Positions 26,240 to 37,243 are shown, numbered from the stretch's first letter. The stretch is DNA of 64,000 nucleotides from Sabethes cyaneus (GCF_943734655.1 NC_071354.1:226604397-226668396); one strand, 5' to 3'. Program-made: numbers and translations. The notes: a model not told the origin generated them from the sequence alone.

Positions 26240-26914
26240 ATGTTGCTCGTTTATTTGATTGTTCCGCTGCTGTTGCCTGCAGTCGTGTCACGTTTCACGT
26301 TGCTTCCGTGCTCTCAACAAACAGATGTCACTAGCATCAACTCCGTCAGATTGACTAACCTATTGATGCTGAATAATGCTGTTTATAAGTTGGATCAGCT
26401 GTTTCACGCTGTTCTACATATAAGTGATTCACCGTGTTTGTCAGTGTCATTCTTCAACAATTCTTCGCATATGCTTCAAAATGTCTTCGTTCGTGCAATT
26501 TACAACTCGACTTACATTTTCGCCATGCAGATATTTCGAAGACCTTACGGAGATTGGGAAGTTGCGCTTGAATTTCGAGATGTTGACAGATTTTCTGTTA
26601 CCGATAGCTTACTGGAACTTAGCAATACTTTCGATGTATCCTGGAAGGATAATATATCGAACAGCTACAGCTGTTGGCAAAGAAGCGAAGACGAACCGTG
26701 TGGCGAGGTAATAGTGCATGTGTTATATAGCGATAGCGGACAATATCTCCGGAATTTACTGCGTTCAGTGTTCAAACTGGTACCATATCATGCTCAAGAT
26801 TGTACTCATAATGAAGCAATATTCTTTACGGCGCATGAATGGGTGGTTAATTGTTATGACAATCACGTCACTGAGGGCAACGGTGTGGGAGTCACATATC
26901 CTGCAATAATATAG
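26240..26914 (+). CDS. Small secreted six-cysteine glycoprotein, paralog 3
   Basis: 224 residues from ATG 26240. The frame is open 43 codons upstream but has no ATG. Signal peptide MLLVYLIVPLLLPAVVS, then CSQQTDVTSINSVRLTNL. All six family cysteines are kept (PCSQQ, SPCLS, YSCWQ, EPCGE, QDCTH, VNCYD), with sequons NNSS, NST and NIS. The C-terminal half is most like paralog 1 (DSGQYLRNLLRSVFKLVP is shared). The 3' end resembles paralog 2 (TATAGAGC after the stop region). A clean reading frame in all three copies argues for selection. Function unknown. Confidence 0.75.
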   Translation: MLLVYLIVPLLLPAVVSRFTLLPCSQQTDVTSINSVRLTNLLMLNNAVYKLDQLFHAVLHISDSPCLSVSFFNNSSHMLQNVFVRAIYNSTYIFAMQIFRRPYGDWEVALEFRDVDRFSVTDSLLELSNTFDVSWKDNISNSYSCWQRSEDEPCGEVIVHVLYSDSGQYLRNLLRSVFKLVPYHAQDCTHNEAIFFTAHEWVVNCYDNHVTEGNGVGVTYPAII

Positions 26915-27932
26915 AGCCTGGTTTTAAATGCAAATTTCATATCATTTAGTAAATGACGTCAAGCTTGAGGAACAGCGATAGTTTTAATTTAATAATAATT
27001 TTTAATTTTAATTAGTTTTAATAATAACTAGACGGTTGTAGGCTCGAATCCACATTTGTCATTTCTAACATTTCGGTTAATCCGGTTTGCATCTGTAGCT
27101 AACGTCAATAACTATCTAACTGAATAGTAAAATATTGTTGGAGTTATGCTAACAATCCGAACAATGCCTTGCGTGCAGCGAGGGATGGCTCGCCCAGTTT
27201 GTTCGCGTGTAAAGTTTCGTACCTTGCAAAAATGCATCTCAAAACGGTCAAAAATATCCGGTTGTCTGTCTGACCGACCTGGCCAACATTCTGAGCTCAG
27301 ACAAGCAACAGCACACAGGAAGGTGCGTGCGAAGTCTTATTGAGTTATGCGCTACGCCTAAACTGGTTACGCATGCGTTGGCTTGTCCGGTGCAGGTTCA
27401 GGCAGGATGTCGAACATAAATGGATTCTGCGCTGTTACTGCTGTTACCGCTGCTGCTACACAAAAGCCACTTAATGGGAATCGGTTCAGGGTGAACCAGG
27501 GGGCAGCAAGTTGTGAACTGTGATTATTATTTACAACTATACCTATGATGGCAGCAAATAAGACCAATCAGAGAACACTCTTGGTGGAGCCGAGCTCGGG
27601 CGACTGGACATAACGGAATGGGATAGGTCCGAAATGTAGCACCATGGCAGATGGAACATCTGGATGAACGTTTTGTGGCCGGTGGATGGCCTTGACAAGG
27701 ACCTGTTTGGGCTCGTTACGGTTGGAAAGGTAAGAGTGCGACAGTTAACCGCAAGTTGAAGTTGAGTAACAGTAAGTTTACTGTTACTTGTGAGCTGTCA
27801 GTGAACTTATTAAATTCTATTTAACGCTTATATATTCATTGAATATGTACAATAAGAAAATTTAAAACCTTGCTTTATTACGCTCCTATTGCAAAAATAA
27901 AAAAAAATTCGAATGATTAATAAATTCTAAAT
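26915..27932. other. Spacer, little recognised
   Basis: Contains an AATAA-rich tail region after gene 3 and, near 27769-27792, a perfect short palindrome (GTAACAGTAA paired with TTACTGTTAC). No supported gene. Short frames around 27367-27567 lack domains. Confidence 0.3.
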
Positions 27933-27941
27933 TAAAACACT

Positions 27942-28417
27942 GTGGGGCTCTGTAGCCGCAAGGTTACCGAGTCTGCTTTGGCAAGCGAATGGTCGTGGGT
28001 TCGAATCTTAGTAGAATCAAGCCATTCGATGTTCAAAGTGACTTTTAACATGAGTTTATTCTCAGGCCCCTCATTTACCCTTCCTTAATGCTGCATTCTA
28101 TGTTATCCCGATAAGGCCTATTGACAGTGCAAAATGAGACCCTTGTAGTTAAATGCACTGGTGTGCAGTGCGAGGGATGGCTATAATTGGGGACAGCGCT
28201 ATCATGTGGAACAAGGTGGGTAAAGTAGAGAAAGCATTGAAAGAAGGGTAAAACCCAATTACACACAAGCACGCATGAAATTCAATAAGCATATCGCTCA
28301 CTCAATAGCGATTATAGCAAATAAATGCAGTGCAGGTCATACAGCAAACACCCGGGCGATATCACAATAGATCTAACTATACTGGTCGCAGTGATAAGTC
28401 CATACAAAAAAAAAAAC
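27942..28417 (+). mobile_element. tRNA-derived SINE, 476 bp, complete
   Basis: The head is tRNA-like: GGGGCTCTGTAGCCGCAAGG (A-box region) and GTGGGTTCGAATC (B box). A unique body follows and the element ends in a poly(A) run at 28406-28416. Identical 9-bp flanks TAAAACACT lie at 27933-27941 and 28418-28426. An intact B box and flanks suggest a fairly recent insertion. It is not a functional tRNA gene because the acceptor stem does not close. Confidence 0.85.
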
Positions 28418-28539
28418 TAAAACACTAGTCGAAATAGAAATGTTTTCATCAATTATCATCAAGATGCATTAATTTAAGTGAGTTAGAATGAAGATTCTGT
28501 GGATACTTTTGACGAAAAGAACTGTCAATTATTGAACAA

Positions 28540-29060
28540 GAAAAAACCGAATAATCAAAGGTTCTTGATTCTCCTCTCTTTTTCAAAGTACCAAGAAAGA
28601 GACCGGATAGTTTCCACCGAGTCAAGCTCTACATGGATGATCGACTGAACCGTGGAAATTTCCGCCCATGCACTGTAAAATAACGATATGGTTAGCGATT
28701 CTTGTCTAACCGCCAAGGACCTGTTGGACTTGGAGTTCGGCCTTTTCAAAGATTATGGTATCCCGCCGATAAAGATACTCTATTGTAAGCAAGCAATGAC
28801 TTGATAATGGTTACCGATAATTTTCATCTGATGTACTCTACATGCAAGTGCAACCTTAGTCTGCCTTTTTGTTCGAGGCTTTTGTGGTGCTTAAATTACA
28901 AACATGTGGACCAATAACGTAACCTAGGTACTGCTAAAAGCAACTGATTTTGGAAAGAACGCTTCCATCATTTAAATCTATTCAAACTCCTGTAAGACTT
29001 TGCCATCTTCATTTGGCAGATTCTAACGATACTTGAAGGATGAAGGATCTTTTTTACCGA
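28540..29060. repeat. Dispersed repeat shared with 51.35-51.76 kb
   Basis: The phrase TATGGTTAGCGATTCTTGTCT and the run to GCAAGCAATGAC match 51481-51600 in order. The later part ending in GTGCTTAAATTACAA resembles 51690-51710. Small minus-strand frames at both sites encode similar peptides (LAVRQESLTISL-like), which suggests a decayed coding element. Not identified. Confidence 0.4.
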
Positions 29061-29269
29061 TGCTGGAAATTCTAGGAAGAGTTAAATATCTTTCCTCCTA
29101 AACTTCCTAATACAGGGCTAATGTTATGTCCAAGCGGAGTAATCGACGCTTAAATATCTAAAAGTCCTGTAAAAATATCGCCAATTCAATTTCTCTTGTG
29201 ACACAGCCAGTCCAAATCAGTCGCTTTCTTTATACCGAAATCAATTGATTATAAACTGTCGAAGTTGAG

Positions 29270-29417
29270 GATCAACTTTCAAGTACAATGTTCATTCTAG
29301 TGTTCCACAAGGATCAGTTCTAGAACCTCTGCTGTTTTCTCTCTTTATCAATAGTTTACCTATTGTAATGCGGTATTGTAAAATTAATATATTTGCTGAT
29401 GATATTCAAATATATTC
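29270..29417 (+). pseudogene. Jockey-like LINE reverse transcriptase fragment, 5' side of RTE insertion
   Basis: Encodes SVPQGSVLEPLLFSLFINSL (RT motif B, PQGSVLGPLLF type) and INIFADDIQIYS (motif C active site). The spacing and motif wording fit the Jockey/CR1 side of LINEs, unlike the RTE. The frame is cut immediately after IQIYS by the RTE insertion and resumes at 32370. Confidence 0.8.
29403..29417. repeat. Target-site duplication, left
   Basis: The 15-bp TATTCAAATATATTC is repeated exactly at 32355-32369 and brackets the RTE element. Confidence 0.9.
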
Positions 29418-32291
29418 GGGACATGGAATTGCAAATCGCTCGGCTTCCCGGGTTGCGATAGGATAATATATGATGAATTACATCCCCGAAACTTCGAAGT
29501 CGTAGCACTGCAGGAACTTTGCTGGACAGTACAGAAGGTATGGAAAAGCGGGCATCGAGCGGCTACTTTCTACCAGAGCTGTGGCACCACCAACGAGCTG
29601 GGAACCGGCTTTATAGTACTGGGAAAGATGCGCCAGCGTGTGATTGGTTGGCAACCGATCAACGCAAGGATGTGCAAGTTGAGGATTAAGGGCCGTTTCT
29701 TCAATTACAGTATCATCAATGTGCATTGCCCACACGAAGGGAGACCCGATGACGAGAAGGAGGCGTTCTACGCGCAGCTGGAGCAGGTGTATGATGGCTG
29801 TCCGCGACGGGACGTGAAAATCGTCATCGGTGACATGAACGCGCAGGTAGGACGGGAAGCTATATATAGACCGGTAATCGGGCCAAACAGCCTGCATGCC
29901 GCAACGAACGACAACGGCCAACGATGCGTAAATTTTGCAGCTTCCCGCGGAATGGTAGTCCGAAGTACCTTCTTCCCCCGCAAAGATATCCACAAGGCCA
30001 CCTGGAGATCACCAGACCAACGAATAGAAAACCAAATTGACCATATTCTAATCGACGGTAAATTCTTCTCTGATGTTATAAACGTTCGCACCTACCGCAG
30101 TGCGAATATAGATTCGGATCATTTCCTAGTTGCAGTTTGCATGCGCTCAAAACTCTCGACGGTGCATAACACGCGTCGAAGTCGTACGCCGCGACCCAAC
30201 ATCGAGCAGCTACGAGTCACCGGAGTTGCCCAGGAATACGCGCGGCAGCTGGAAGCAGCGCTACCAACGGAAGAGCAACTTGGCGCAGCAACTCTTGAAG
30301 ATGGTTGGAAAGGCATTAAGACCGCCATCGGTAGCACTGCACTAGCGGCACTAGGTACAATGAATCCGAACCGAAGAAACGATTGGTTCGACGGCGAATG
30401 CGAGCAATTAGTGCAGGAGAAGAATGCAGCACGTGCGAGGATGCTGCAATACCGTACGAGGGCGAATGTGGATCGATATAAACAAGCACGGAACAGGCAA
30501 AACTCAGTCTTCCGGAGGAAAAAGCGCCAACAGGAAGATCGGGATCGCGAGGCGATGGAAGAACTGTACCGTGCTAACGATAAACGGAGGTTCTACGAGA
30601 AGTTAAACCGCTCGCGCAAAGGCCATGTGCCGCAGGCCGATATGTGTCGAGACTCAGACGGTAATCTTCTCACGAACGAACGTGAGGTGATCGAGAGGTG
30701 GAAGCAGTATTATGACGAGCACCTTAACAGCGATGTAGCTGAACATGGAGGTGACGATATGGCAATAGATCTTGGAGCACGTGCAGAAGACGACAGAATA
30801 CCAGCCCCTGACCTCCAGGAGGTAGCAGAAGAGATCGGTCGGCTGAAGAACAATAAAGCGGCTGGGGCTGATCAGCTACCCGGTGAGCTGCTGAAATACG
30901 GTGGTGACGCACTGGCTAGAGCGCTGCACTGGGTCATTGTCAAGATTTGGGAGGATGAGCTACTACCGGAGGAGTGGACGGAAGGCATCGTGTGTCCGAT
31001 CTACAAAAAGGGCGACAAGTTGGATTGTTGCAATTACCGCGCAATCACACTGTTGAACGCCGCCTACAAGGTACTCTCCCAACTTTTATGTCGTCGACTA
31101 TCACCATTTGCAAAGGAGTTCGTGGGGCAATATCAAGCGGGATTCATGGGTGCCCGTGCCACCACGGACCAGATTTTCGCGCTTCGGCAAGTGTTGCAGA
31201 AATGTCGCGAATACAACGTGCCCACGCATCATTTATTCATCGACTTCAAATCGGCGTACGACACGATCGATCGAGATCAGCTATGGCAGATTATGCACTA
31301 CTACGGATTTCCGGATAAACTAACGCGATTGGTCAAGGCGACGATGGATCGAGTAATGTGTGTTGTTCGAGTATCAGGGGCAGTCTCGAGTCCCTTTGGA
31401 TCTCGAAGAGGGTTACGGCAAGGTGATGGGCTTTCATGTTTGCTGTTTAACATCGCTTTGGAGGGTGTGATAAGAAGAGCGGGTATAGACACGAGTGGCA
31501 CGATATTCACGAAGTCCGTCCAGCTTCTTGGTTTCGCTGACGACGTTGACATCATTACACGTACCTTTGAGAGGATGGCGGAAACGTACATCGGACTGAA
31601 AGCTGAAGCCAAACGGATAGGACTTGTCATTAATGTATCGAAAACAAAATACATGAAAGGAAGAGGTTCTAAAGAAGTGAATGCTGACCTCCCTCCCCGG
31701 ATTCATTTAGGCGGTGATGAAATCGAGGTGGTAGAAGAGTTCGTGTATCTGGGCTCACTGGTTACCGCAGACAACGACACCAGCAGAGAAATACAAAGAC
31801 GCATTATGGCAGGAAATCGTGCCTACTTTGGACTCCGTAGGACGCTGCGATCGAACAAAATTCGCCACCGCACGAAGTTAACAATCTACAAGACGCTGAT
31901 TAGACCGGTAGTCCTTTACGGCCATGAGACATGGACTATGCTCGTGGAGGACCAACGCGCCCTTAGTGTTTTCGAACGGAAGGTGTTGCGCACCATCTAC
32001 CGCGGAGTGCAGATGGAAGACGGAACGTGGAGGAGGCGAATGAACCATGAATTGCATCAGCTGCTTAGGGAACCACCCATCGCTGCCACTGCAAAAATCG
32101 GTCGCCTGCGATGGGCTGGGCATGTCGTGAGGATGTCGGACGACTGCCCGGTTAAAAAAGTTCTCAATAACGATCCGACTGGAACGAGACGGCGGGCGCG
32201 CAGCGAGCAAGATGGATCGATCAAGTGGAAGGCGACCTGCGGACCCTACGTAGACTACGTGGCTGGCGAATTGCGGCCATGGACTGAGTAG
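29418..32291 (+). CDS. RTE endonuclease-reverse transcriptase ORF (957 codons readable, C-terminus frameshifted)
   Basis: One uninterrupted frame from the element's 5' edge; the first internal ATG is 29628. It encodes an apurinic-like endonuclease: TWNC, VVALQE with catalytic Glu, IVIGDMNAQVG, QIDHILID, DSDHF. The reverse transcriptase follows: NNKAAGADQLPGEL, CPIYKKGD, motif A FIDFKSAYD, motif B RQGDGLS, motif C GFADDVDII, then KTKYM and VYLGSLV. Together they nick target DNA and copy the element's RNA. After about 32185 the reading departs from the family: the adjacent frame continues RTE-like sequence (GAQRARWIDQVEGDL) and then meets a TGA at about 32287. A single-base indel plus a nonsense change have therefore altered the C-terminus. 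All catalytic residues remain. Confidence 0.93.
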   Translation, partial: GTWNCKSLGFPGCDRIIYDELHPRNFEVVALQELCWTVQKVWKSGHRAATFYQSCGTTNELGTGFIVLGKMRQRVIGWQPINARMCKLRIKGRFFNYSIINVHCPHEGRPDDEKEAFYAQLEQVYDGCPRRDVKIVIGDMNAQVGREAIYRPVIGPNSLHAATNDNGQRCVNFAASRGMVVRSTFFPRKDIHKATWRSPDQRIENQIDHILIDGKFFSDVINVRTYRSANIDSDHFLVAVCMRSKLSTVHNTRRSRTPRPNIEQLRVTGVAQEYARQLEAALPTEEQLGAATLEDGWKGIKTAIGSTALAALGTMNPNRRNDWFDGECEQLVQEKNAARARMLQYRTRANVDRYKQARNRQNSVFRRKKRQQEDRDREAMEELYRANDKRRFYEKLNRSRKGHVPQADMCRDSDGNLLTNEREVIERWKQYYDEHLNSDVAEHGGDDMAIDLGARAEDDRIPAPDLQEVAEEIGRLKNNKAAGADQLPGELLKYGGDALARALHWVIVKIWEDELLPEEWTEGIVCPIYKKGDKLDCCNYRAITLLNAAYKVLSQLLCRRLSPFAKEFVGQYQAGFMGARATTDQIFALRQVLQKCREYNVPTHHLFIDFKSAYDTIDRDQLWQIMHYYGFPDKLTRLVKATMDRVMCVVRVSGAVSSPFGSRRGLRQGDGLSCLLFNIALEGVIRRAGIDTSGTIFTKSVQLLGFADDVDIITRTFERMAETYIGLKAEAKRIGLVINVSKTKYMKGRGSKEVNADLPPRIHLGGDEIEVVEEFVYLGSLVTADNDTSREIQRRIMAGNRAYFGLRRTLRSNKIRHRTKLTIYKTLIRPVVLYGHETWTMLVEDQRALSVFERKVLRTIYRGVQMEDGTWRRRMNHELHQLLREPPIAATAKIGRLRWAGHVVRMSDDCPVKKVLNNDPTGTRRRARSEQDGSIKWKATCGPYVDYVAGELRPWTE

Positions 32292-32354
32292 AATGGAGAC
32301 GACTTCTTCGTACAGCAGAGGAAACCACGGCCTGGAGCTGATTAAGTAAGTAAG
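29418..32354 (+). mobile_element. RTE-clade LINE, nearly full length
   Basis: Bounded by a perfect 15-bp duplication. It starts inside the endonuclease domain (GTWNCKSLG) and ends after a short 3' UTR in (TAAG)n, the short tandem tail typical of RTE elements. 5' truncation is small: only leader and the first residues are lost. It sits inside an older Jockey-like element, so the relative age is clear. Confidence 0.93.
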
Positions 32355-32369
32355 TATTCAAATATATTC
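32355..32369. repeat. Target-site duplication, right
   Basis: Exact copy of 29403-29417, directly after the (TAAG)n tail. Confidence 0.9.
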
Positions 32370-32800
32370 TGTCTCATTCTATCGAATCAATGACCGCCAA
32401 ATTCTATCTGTGGATTTACACTAAGCCGATGTACTTTCGTTATGACGTAGGACCACGGCTTAATTCAGTAATTTCCTAATCTATTTGCAATATTTTTGCA
32501 CGCATTGACTCGAATAAAGTCAAACTGTTGATTTTGAGGTACGCGCAGAACAGCTGCAGATAAACGTCAACTTGATGAAGTGAAAATTACTTTATCTCGG
32601 TTTTTTGAAAATTTAGTTGAAATCTTTAGAACCATTTTCTTCACGATTTCTAAACCTCTCAAGCATAAACGACATCTCTCGAGGGTTGCAATTCAGGAAA
32701 TAGAACAAAAGATGTTTGGCCAGAATAAAAACCAAACGTTGGTTAAGTTAGAACGCAGTTTGCTATTCGATCACTGTCAGTGTAGCTGCAGAGACGAGCT
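32370..32800 (+). pseudogene. Jockey-like LINE fragment, 3' side, and spacer
   Basis: Joined across the RTE, the sequence continues the Jockey-like region after IQIYS. By about 32580 no family similarity can be followed by eye. A 97-residue frame at 32580-32873 runs into the minisatellite and is not a gene. Confidence 0.4.
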
Positions 32801-33778
32801 TCAAAATGGACCACAAATGGACTTCAAAACTGACTCAAAATGGGTCTTGGAAGGAGTTTCGAAATTGGCTTAATAACGGGCTTTGAAATAGACCATAAAA
32901 TATGCATCAAATGAATTACAAAATAATCGTAAAAATGGATCCCAAAATTTCCAAACCTATTTCAGGTCCATGGCGCTTGAAGTGTACTTCAATATGGGCC
33001 AGAAATTTGACCTTAAAATGAAAGTTAAAGTTGATGCAAACTGGGTCTCAAAATGGACCGCATAATGAGCATCAAAATGAATCTCAAAATTGGTAATAAA
33101 ATGGGCCTTAAAATTGAGGTAAAACTAAATGCAGTGCTCAAAAGGCTTGTCAAAGTGGGCTTAAAACATGCCTCGAAATAAAGCTCGAAACGGTGGACGA
33201 CAAGTGACACTAGAAATGGTGGACCTCAAAATGGGTTTCTAAACGGGCTCAAAATGGACCACATATCAACTATCGGAATGAACTTTAAAATGGTGGACCT
33301 CAAATGAAACTTGAAAAGGATGACCGACATCAAAATGGATTTCAAAATAGGCATCAAAATGGACTTTAACATGGACCTCAATTGAACGTATGACCTCTGG
33401 GGCTTAATTGATCTTATAATAGACTTTAATCTGATCTTAAAAATGGTCCTCAAAATACTAGGTTTGAAACCTAAATGTAAATCTCAAAATGGGATTTCAA
33501 ATTGAACACAAAATATCGGACCTAGAGTATGTTGCTGCTTCGTCGTAATTGCCTATTTCCGTCCTATCCAACACAAATTATTAAAAATATCAGCGATTTT
33601 TATGACACACACTGCAAAATTAGTATATTTTAGTTTGTTGCCTCTTATACGCCATCAATCAAAGTGAGCTGAGATCTATTTAAATGTTGATTTCAGATAA
33701 TCGCCGCCACCACAATGTTTGTTCGATTTAATCGACGTTTTTCGGCGAAATAAGTATGAAGATTTAAATTACCAGTTA

Positions 33779-33836
33779 GTCCGGACGTTTCGAGCTACTA
33801 CTGGTCTTCGCTCATCATCTGCGGACAACTTTTTCG
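33779..33836 (-). ncRNA. Hammerhead-ribozyme-like motif, degenerate
   Basis: On the minus strand: helix I strands GTCCG and CGGAC. The core is CAGATGA in place of CTGANGA (one mismatch), followed by one extra base. Stem II is GAGC/GCTC, then GAAA, a two-base-pair helix III AC/GT, and cleavage triplet GTC. The layout is the same as the motifs at 45.0 and 59.9 kb. Short-helix-III hammerheads are known from Penelope-like retroelements. Activity is doubtful with the core change. Confidence 0.4.
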
Positions 33837-34924
33837 TCCATTAGGTTCTACTTCGTTTATCTCTATTTAAATGCTTTTTTTCATTAAATAATTCCTAGGA
33901 GCCAAATTTCCAACGTTTTTTCGTACGACGAAGTAGAGAATGTCGACTAATTGTTTCAATTTCCGTCATTCATAAAATGAAAATAACTCACGCAATGCAT
34001 TGTTGTTATTCTGCAGTCGGGAAAACTTGCATAACCTACAGAAATTTTGCAGAATAACATTTGTCATGCTGTCCTACACAGATACAGACGCGCTAGCTTC
34101 GTAAACATTATTGTGATTTTTTGATTTTGATTTTGAAAAGGCCTCAAGATGCGATTTAAATCTGCCTCCAAACGGATCTCAAAATGGAACTTAAGGCGTA
34201 CCACAAAATGGGTTTTAAAATGGAGTAAACATGGTCCTCAAAATAGACTTCACAACAAACGTCAAAATGAAACTGAGAATGGACCTTAAAAAGAAGCTGA
34301 AATGGTCCTCAGAATGAACTCTGAAATGGGATTTAAAATGGTGGACCTCCAAATGGACCGCGCAAACATCAAAACGGTGCTATAAATGGTCCCTAAAGAT
34401 GATCTCAAAGTTGACTTTAGAAATGACCTCAAACTGGTCCCTAAAGTAGACCGCTAACTATGGGTTTCAAAATTGATTTAAAAATGTGCCTCACAGTGGA
34501 CCTCCAAATAGAGCTTAAAATTGACACTAAAATGCACCACAAAATGAACCTGAAAATGGATCTCGAGGTCCACAAAATATTTCTTAAAGTTAAACTGAAA
34601 ATGGAACCAAAATAAACCTTAAAACCGATCTTAAAATTGGATTTGAAACGGGTTCGAAATGGGCGCTTACCGGGGTTTAGTATAACCATAAAAATGGACC
34701 AAAAAAGGTCCTCATCGCCTAAAGGGACACCCAAATGAATTATGAAATGAACCATACAATGGAAAACTAAGCTCAATCTGGGTTTTAAAATAGATCCCAA
34801 AATGGACCCCAAAATGAGCATTAAAAAACCTTAAAATACATATACACGTGGTGTTCGAAATGGTCTACAAAACAAACATTTAAATGGATCAAGAAATAAT
34901 TGTCAGAATAGACCTTAACCATCA

Positions 34925-36050
34925 TTTGTTCGACATAGTCTGGACCCGCATAACTTTTTAGATTTCAAATTACGAGGGTCAAGTTCTTAAGGACGTTTAT
35001 ACCCTTGGCTTTGCTTTTAGGATGCTAAAGCTCTGTTAGATCTTAAAACTTGCCAAATTACAACTTTTAATAACAAAAATCCCTTCCCTTCCCTTCCCTT
35101 TCCCTTCCCACAAATCGACACGGTTACAAGCGACTATTGACTATTTTTGACAGATTTGGATTCTCTTTGCACCCAAGGATTCAAGAACTTAGATTCAAGA
35201 ATCGGTTCGCCTAGTTCCCGTAAATCCGGTACTCCGAGGATTTGCTCCGGAAGTGAAGTATTTTTTATGGTTTTGGATACGGCCAAAGAAAGATGGAAGT
35301 CAAAATTTACGAAATTAGGGTAAGCGTACCCTTAGTGGAGGTAGTACCAATAGTGGTGGTACTTGAATAAAATACGCCCTTTATGAGATAAAATGCAATT
35401 ATGATTCTAAATAACGTATATATAATCTATAAGTGGGTTTTACAGGTTTACTTGATATAATCGTCACTTCTTTTAGCGGTAAAATGAAATTTGTAGAAAT
35501 TTTCCGCTGGTTTTATTAAGATTTCCTGATTGAAATTTAATTTTGCATAGCTGCTAAAATAGGTTTTGGATTTTATCTTTTCTGATATTATTTATTTATG
35601 AATTTAAGAAATTTAAATCTGTCGAGCATATAAAGTGTGTGCGTAATCTCATGCAAATAAGCAGAGCCAGTTTGTATAAATTTTTATTGCAGTAATTGAA
35701 TGTTTAATGTGTTACCTCCATTATGGGCTCGCGATGCCTCCAATCTAGGGACCTCGGTAGCAACCATACCACCACTACAGGCAAACCAATGATCGTAGAA
35801 AAAATGTTTCTCTTTAATAAAATTCGAATTCGAATTTGTTCTGATATCACAGTATTTTGACCAGAAATATGAAATTTTACTACTAAATGCGTCACTACTG
35901 GTACGCTTACCCTACTTTAGAAGAACATATTCCATTTTTATTAAGACAATTGGATGGTTCGCTCCAGAATGGCCCCTAAGTGGCCGTAGTAATCTACCCG
36001 GCAATATTGCAGGTCATGAAATTTCTCTAGAAGGTCAATGCTGGATTGCT
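34925..36050. other. Non-minisatellite insertion holding a TA-flanked MITE
   Basis: Interrupts the minisatellite. Contains a CCCTT-rich tract at about 35080-35110 and the MITE at 35318-35912. The rest is unrecognised. Confidence 0.4.
35318..35912. mobile_element. TA-flanked MITE with GGGTAAGCGTAC ends
   Basis: Left end GGGTAAGCGTACC, right end GGTACGCTTACCC, with TA on both sides (35316-35317 and 35913-35914). Subterminal GTAGTACCA/TACTACTAA-like stretches extend the match weakly. TA duplication and GGGTAA ends fit a Tc1/mariner or pogo relation; the element at 61034 starts with the same bases. No transposase frame. Confidence 0.7.
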
Positions 36051-36769
36051 AGAAGGTGTCAAAATGGGCCTAAGGATGGACTTTAAAATGACATTTAACG
36101 TTAATTTGAAATTTAAAGCTCAATAACGAACCTCAACAAAATGGGTTTCAAAATTAACCTCAAAGTAGGGTTTGAAATGACCACAAAAAATGGCCATAAA
36201 ATGGACCGCATAATAAATTGGTAATCAAAATAGACGTCAGAGGGGCTTAATGATAATAAATTTCAAGATGGGCCGTAAAATGGACCTCATAATGAACCTT
36301 AAAACGGACATCAAACCTCAAAATGGACCATAAAATGGAGCTAGAAATGCACCGCAAGCAGTTGAAGTCCACTTTGGTATCAAAATGTGAGCTCAAAGAT
36401 GGACCAAAAAGATCCTTGAAATGGACTTTAAAGTGGACATCAAAGTTAAACTTAAAAAGCACCCAAAAACGGACCTCAAAATCAAACTCAAAATGAGCCT
36501 CAAAATAGTCCTTAAAAATTACCCTAAAATGGATTTTAAATGGAGCTGAAAATCGCCTTCGAAAGAGAGTTACAATCTGGAACCTGTAAATGGGACTCAA
36601 AGTTAAAATCGAGCTGAAAATGGTCCTCTAAATAAACCACAAAATGGGCCTCAAAATGGACTTCAAAACGAGCCTTAAAATGAGCTTTAAATTGGACCAC
36701 AAATGAACCTCATACTAGATCACATAATGAACTTCTGGATGAACGGAACCGTGAAATAGGCTTAAAAGT

Positions 36770-37036
36770 TTTTTCCTGCATTCTTAATTGTAATTTACGT
36801 TATCAATGTTTAAATTATTTTCATGTTTTGTAAATCATTTTTCCGTTTTGTACGTGAAACCCTTCAAAGGAACTAAGTTCCACTGGGTTCTCACTTCGTT
36901 GTTTAATTGTTGTTAATTAAATCTCCGCGTTTTTTTTTTAATATTTTGTTTTGTAAGTGTCCACTACCAGGGGGCTCTTTCTGAGCTCTTTGGTGTGGGG
37001 GTCAGTGGAGGGTCAATAAAAAAAAAAAAAAAAATA
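36770..37036 (+). mobile_element. 3' end of a retroposon with poly(A) tail in the minisatellite
   Basis: A stretch foreign to the minisatellite ends in GGGTCAATAAA followed by a run of A (about 37017-37034). The parallel minisatellite copy at about 38340-38355 reads GAACTTCTGGATAAATCTGC and lacks this sequence, so it serves as an unoccupied site. Likely a heavily 5'-truncated LINE or processed sequence; parent unknown. Confidence 0.55.
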
Positions 37037-37243
37037 AGTAGTGCTCAAAGTGATTCCCAAAATCTGCTTTAAAATGGGACACAAAATTGACCGGAAAATA
37101 GTGGACCACCAATGAACTTTAAAACTGATCTCAAAACGTTAGGATTTTTAAAGGCGCATTAAGGCTCTATTCCCAGTTGATTTTGGATCCATTTTGAGGA
37201 CCTCTTACTTATAGGTGAGTAATTCTCGCTGAAACATAGTCCT

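Noticed and set aside
27942..28020. tRNA gene
   Set aside because: A and B boxes are present, but the acceptor arm does not close and the unit continues into a poly(A)-tailed SINE with target duplications.
29478..29993. 171-residue minus-strand ORF
   Set aside because: Antisense shadow of the RTE endonuclease region.
34441..34821. ORFs of SILRSIL or FKVHFKV type throughout 33-49 kb
   Set aside because: All follow from an 18-base repeat unit that keeps frame; the sequence drifts without preserving residues.
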